Part shown: positions 5,018 through 6,638 of the stretch, one piece after another | Layout: the number at the start of each line of letters is the position of its first letter | How positions within the stretch are numbered: position 1 is the first letter of the stretch | Assembly: GCA_029983625.1 (NCBI GenBank) | Contig: JASBZF010000086.1 | Location: 1-6,638, forward strand | Direction: 5' to 3' | Origin: Pauljensenia sp. | Lineage (GTDB): Bacteria; Actinomycetota; Actinomycetes; Actinomycetales; Actinomycetaceae | DNA length: 6,638 nucleotides | Program-made: the position numbers and the translations under genes | The notes under the pieces: model-generated | What the model saw: only the letters and a program-made list of their open reading frames with translations | Databases searched by the model: none | Told to the model about the DNA's origin: nothing

Positions 5018-6319
5018 TCAAATCACGAGACGGAAAAACTCCGAATCGGCAGCAAGCTCTTCAACGTGCAAAGGAGAAGACTCCATCCTGGAACGCAAAG
5101 CCTCGATATCAGTCTTATCTTGAATATCGATGCCCACAAGCGCAGGCCCAGATTCACGGTTGTTCTTCTTCGTGTACTCAAAATGAACAATGTCGTCGTT
5201 CGGCCCTAATACCTCTTCAAGGAACATACGTAAAGCACCCGGCTGCTGCGGGAAAGTCACGAGGAAATAGTGACGCAAGCCCTCGTGACGCAGCGAACGC
5301 TCCATGACTTCCGCGTAGCGCGTCAAGTCATTGTTTCCTCCAGAAACGAGGGCGACCAAAGCCCCCTGAGCTGAGCCAAGAAGCTCTAGGCGCTGCTTGG
5401 GAGTGGACAGTCGCTCGTGGATCGCCGCCGAAGCAAGCGCCCCAGCAGGCTCAGTAATCACGCCGTCGCTTTGATACAGCTCCAGCATCTCCGTACACAC
5501 TGCGCCCTCGGAAATGACAAGAACATCATCGACATAACGACGAGCAGCCTCAAAAGCAAGCAAACCCGCACGACCCACTGCAGTGCCATCAACAAAAGGA
5601 TCAAGTGAAGTCACATCCACAAGACGACCCGCATCAAGAGCAGCCCGCATAGAAGGAGCACCTTCGGGTTCCACACCAATCACCTTCACCTCAGGGCGCA
5701 TATGCTTCACCCAGGTCGCCACCCCCGCGAGAAGACCACCACCGCCGACAGGCACGAGGATCGCTGCGGTATCTGCGGGCATCTGCTCAAGTAACTCCAC
5801 ACCGATCGTGCCTTGACCTGCGATCGTCAAAGGATCATCGTAAGGATGCACATACACGCGCCCACTTGCCCGAGCACTCTCCTGAGCAAGAGCATTCGCA
5901 CGATCAAAAGTCCCTTCAACAATGACCTGTTCGACCCATTCGCCGCCAATGACGCGGATACGATTACGCTTTTGACGGGGCGTATTGGAGGGCAGATAAA
6001 TCGTTCCCCGCACACCCAGATGCGCACAGGCATATGCCACGCCCTGTGCATGATTGCCTGCTGAAGCGCACACCACGCCGCGTTCACGTTCCAGCGGAGT
6101 AAGAGCAGCCATACGCGCGTAAGCGCCGCGCACCTTAAAGGAACGGCATTTTTGAGAGTCTTCGCGCTTCAAAAGAACATCAACACCGGTCTCATCCGAC
6201 AGGCGCTCTGAACGCGCCAAAGCAGTACGATGCACAACACCGGAAAGAATCGACGCAGCAGCTTCGATATCTGCCGGTGTCGTTCCTGAGTGTGTCATTG
6301 GTGTCAAGTGATTGACCAT
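5018..6319 (-). CDS. ilvA: Threonine ammonia-lyase (threonine deaminase), biosynthetic type
   Basis: Converts L-threonine to 2-oxobutanoate and ammonia, the first committed step toward isoleucine, in the cytosol with PLP. From the ATG at 6319 the protein has 433 residues, like the shorter one-regulatory-domain IlvA of corynebacteria. In this numbering the Schiff-base lysine is in SFKVRGA (about K62), followed by SAGNHAQG (about 86-93), the phosphate-binding GGGG (about 192-195) and SGGNND (about 326-331). A C-terminal ACT-like domain from about residue 349 (RHYFLVTFPQQPGALRMFLEEV) fits feedback control by isoleucine. An in-frame GTG at 6340 would add seven residues, but the ribosome-binding site GGGGGAG lies inside that stretch, six bases before the ATG, so the ATG is chosen. 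No leader peptide or T-box fits in the 82-base gap to the divergent orn. Confidence 0.95.
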   Translation of the reverse strand: MVNHLTPMTHSGTTPADIEAAASILSGVVHRTALARSERLSDETGVDVLLKREDSQKCRSFKVRGAYARMAALTPLERERGVVCASAGNHAQGVAYACAHLGVRGTIYLPSNTPRQKRNRIRVIGGEWVEQVIVEGTFDRANALAQESARASGRVYVHPYDDPLTIAGQGTIGVELLEQMPADTAAILVPVGGGGLLAGVATWVKHMRPEVKVIGVEPEGAPSMRAALDAGRLVDVTSLDPFVDGTAVGRAGLLAFEAARRYVDDVLVISEGAVCTEMLELYQSDGVITEPAGALASAAIHERLSTPKQRLELLGSAQGALVALVSGGNNDLTRYAEVMERSLRHEGLRHYFLVTFPQQPGALRMFLEEVLGPNDDIVHFEYTKKNNRESGPALVGIDIQDKTDIEALRSRMESSPLHVEELAADSEFFRLVI

Positions 6320-6365
6320 CTGCTGCTCCCCCGAATCCACGCATCGCTATCGCGACTTTTTACCG

Positions 6366-6389
6366 AGGGGAAGTCTAATGCGCACCCCT
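6366..6389. promoter_or_regulatory. Short dyad in the ilvA/orn intergenic region
   Basis: AGGGG at 6366-6370 and CCCCT at 6385-6389 form an inverted repeat around 14 bases in the 82-base divergent gap. The minus-strand TAGACT inside it resembles a -10 box for ilvA. Both calls rest on short matches. Confidence 0.25.
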
Positions 6390-6395
6390 TAAACT
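6390..6395 (+). promoter_or_regulatory. Candidate -10 box placing orn on a leaderless transcript
   Basis: TAAACT fits TANNNT and ends six bases before the orn ATG at 6402, so transcription starting at the usual distance would begin at the A of the ATG. No strong Shine-Dalgarno sequence precedes the gene, and leaderless mRNAs are common in actinobacteria. No good -35 box was seen. Confidence 0.4.
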
Positions 6396-6401
6396 GAAGC
6401 A

Positions 6402-6638
6402 ATGACTTCCACGCTCAAAGACCCGCTCGTATGGATCGACTGTGAAATGACCGGACTGAACGTTCGTGAAGACGCGCTGATCGAAGTCGCAGTCATCATT
6501 ACGGATTCAGATCTCAACCCCGTAGATCAAGGAATCGATGTCCTCATCACTCCTGACCAATCGGCACTCGATCGCATGAATGACTTCGTGCGTAACATGC
6601 ACACCTCCTCCGGACTCCTTGATGATCTTGCTCGAGGC
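6402..6638 (+). CDS. orn: Oligoribonuclease, N-terminal part (cut by the window end)
   Basis: Seventy-nine codons of a DEDD-family 3'-5' exoribonuclease that degrades very short RNA oligonucleotides (including pGpG) to mononucleotides in the cytosol. The first exonuclease motif is clear: VWIDCEMTGLN, with the metal-binding D13 and E15. It is followed by the family-typical LIEVAVIITDSDLN and the MNDFVRNMHTSSGLL segment. The full protein is usually about 180-210 residues, so the second half with the remaining acidic residues lies outside the window. The frame is intact to the edge. It is divergent from ilvA. Confidence 0.95.
   Translation, partial: MTSTLKDPLVWIDCEMTGLNVREDALIEVAVIITDSDLNPVDQGIDVLITPDQSALDRMNDFVRNMHTSSGLLDDLARG

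Noticed and set aside
6320..6401. Attenuator, T-box or leader peptide controlling ilvA
   Set aside because: The divergent gap is only 82 bases and contains no run of isoleucine, valine or leucine codons or T-box-like structure.

Overview
The window looks like chromosomal DNA from a moderate-GC actinobacterium, most likely from or near the Actinomycetaceae (Arcanobacterium/Actinomyces type). The basis is the style of the IlvA, Orn and NhaC proteins, the receiver-less PhoB-type regulators and the lack of an encoded CCA on the tRNA. This placement is an inference; no species marker is present. No transposase, integrase, phage gene or CRISPR array was seen.

Layout from left to right. (1) Positions 1-212, minus strand: the 5' part of a small winged-helix regulator gene that runs off the left edge. 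(2) 213-596: a non-coding stretch with a conserved upstream element, a palindrome and alternative hairpins. (3) 597-669, plus strand: tRNA-Arg(UCU), followed by a long hairpin at 685-727. (4) 787-4172, minus strand: a compact three-gene operon transcribed in the order YheO/DauR-type regulator, MalY/PatB-type PLP enzyme, NhaC-family transporter. The first two genes overlap by ATGA and the transporter follows after 24 bases. A good sigma-A-like promoter with a palindromic candidate operator lies at 4211-4249. (5) 4173-4534: a divergent regulatory region. (6) 4535-4966, plus strand: a complete second winged-helix regulator, clearly a paralogue of the one at the left edge. (7) 5018-6319, minus strand: ilvA, threonine ammonia-lyase. 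(8) 6402 to the right edge, plus strand: the start of orn (oligoribonuclease), divergent from ilvA.

The operon reads as a self-regulated amino-acid uptake and breakdown module: a ligand-sensing PAS-like regulator, an enzyme of the aminotransferase fold whose family often acts as a cysteine-S-conjugate or cystathionine beta-lyase, and a secondary transporter that could import the substrate. The substrate is not visible in the sequence.

The most unusual feature is the pair of paralogous regulators. Both lack a receiver domain, both carry the same short N-terminal module of about 40 residues, and they point outward on either side of the tRNA and operon. Their upstream regions share a 20-base element (19 of 20 identical) about 90 bases before each start codon. 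This looks like a small orphan regulator family with its own conserved cis-element, and it is the best candidate here for an undescribed system.
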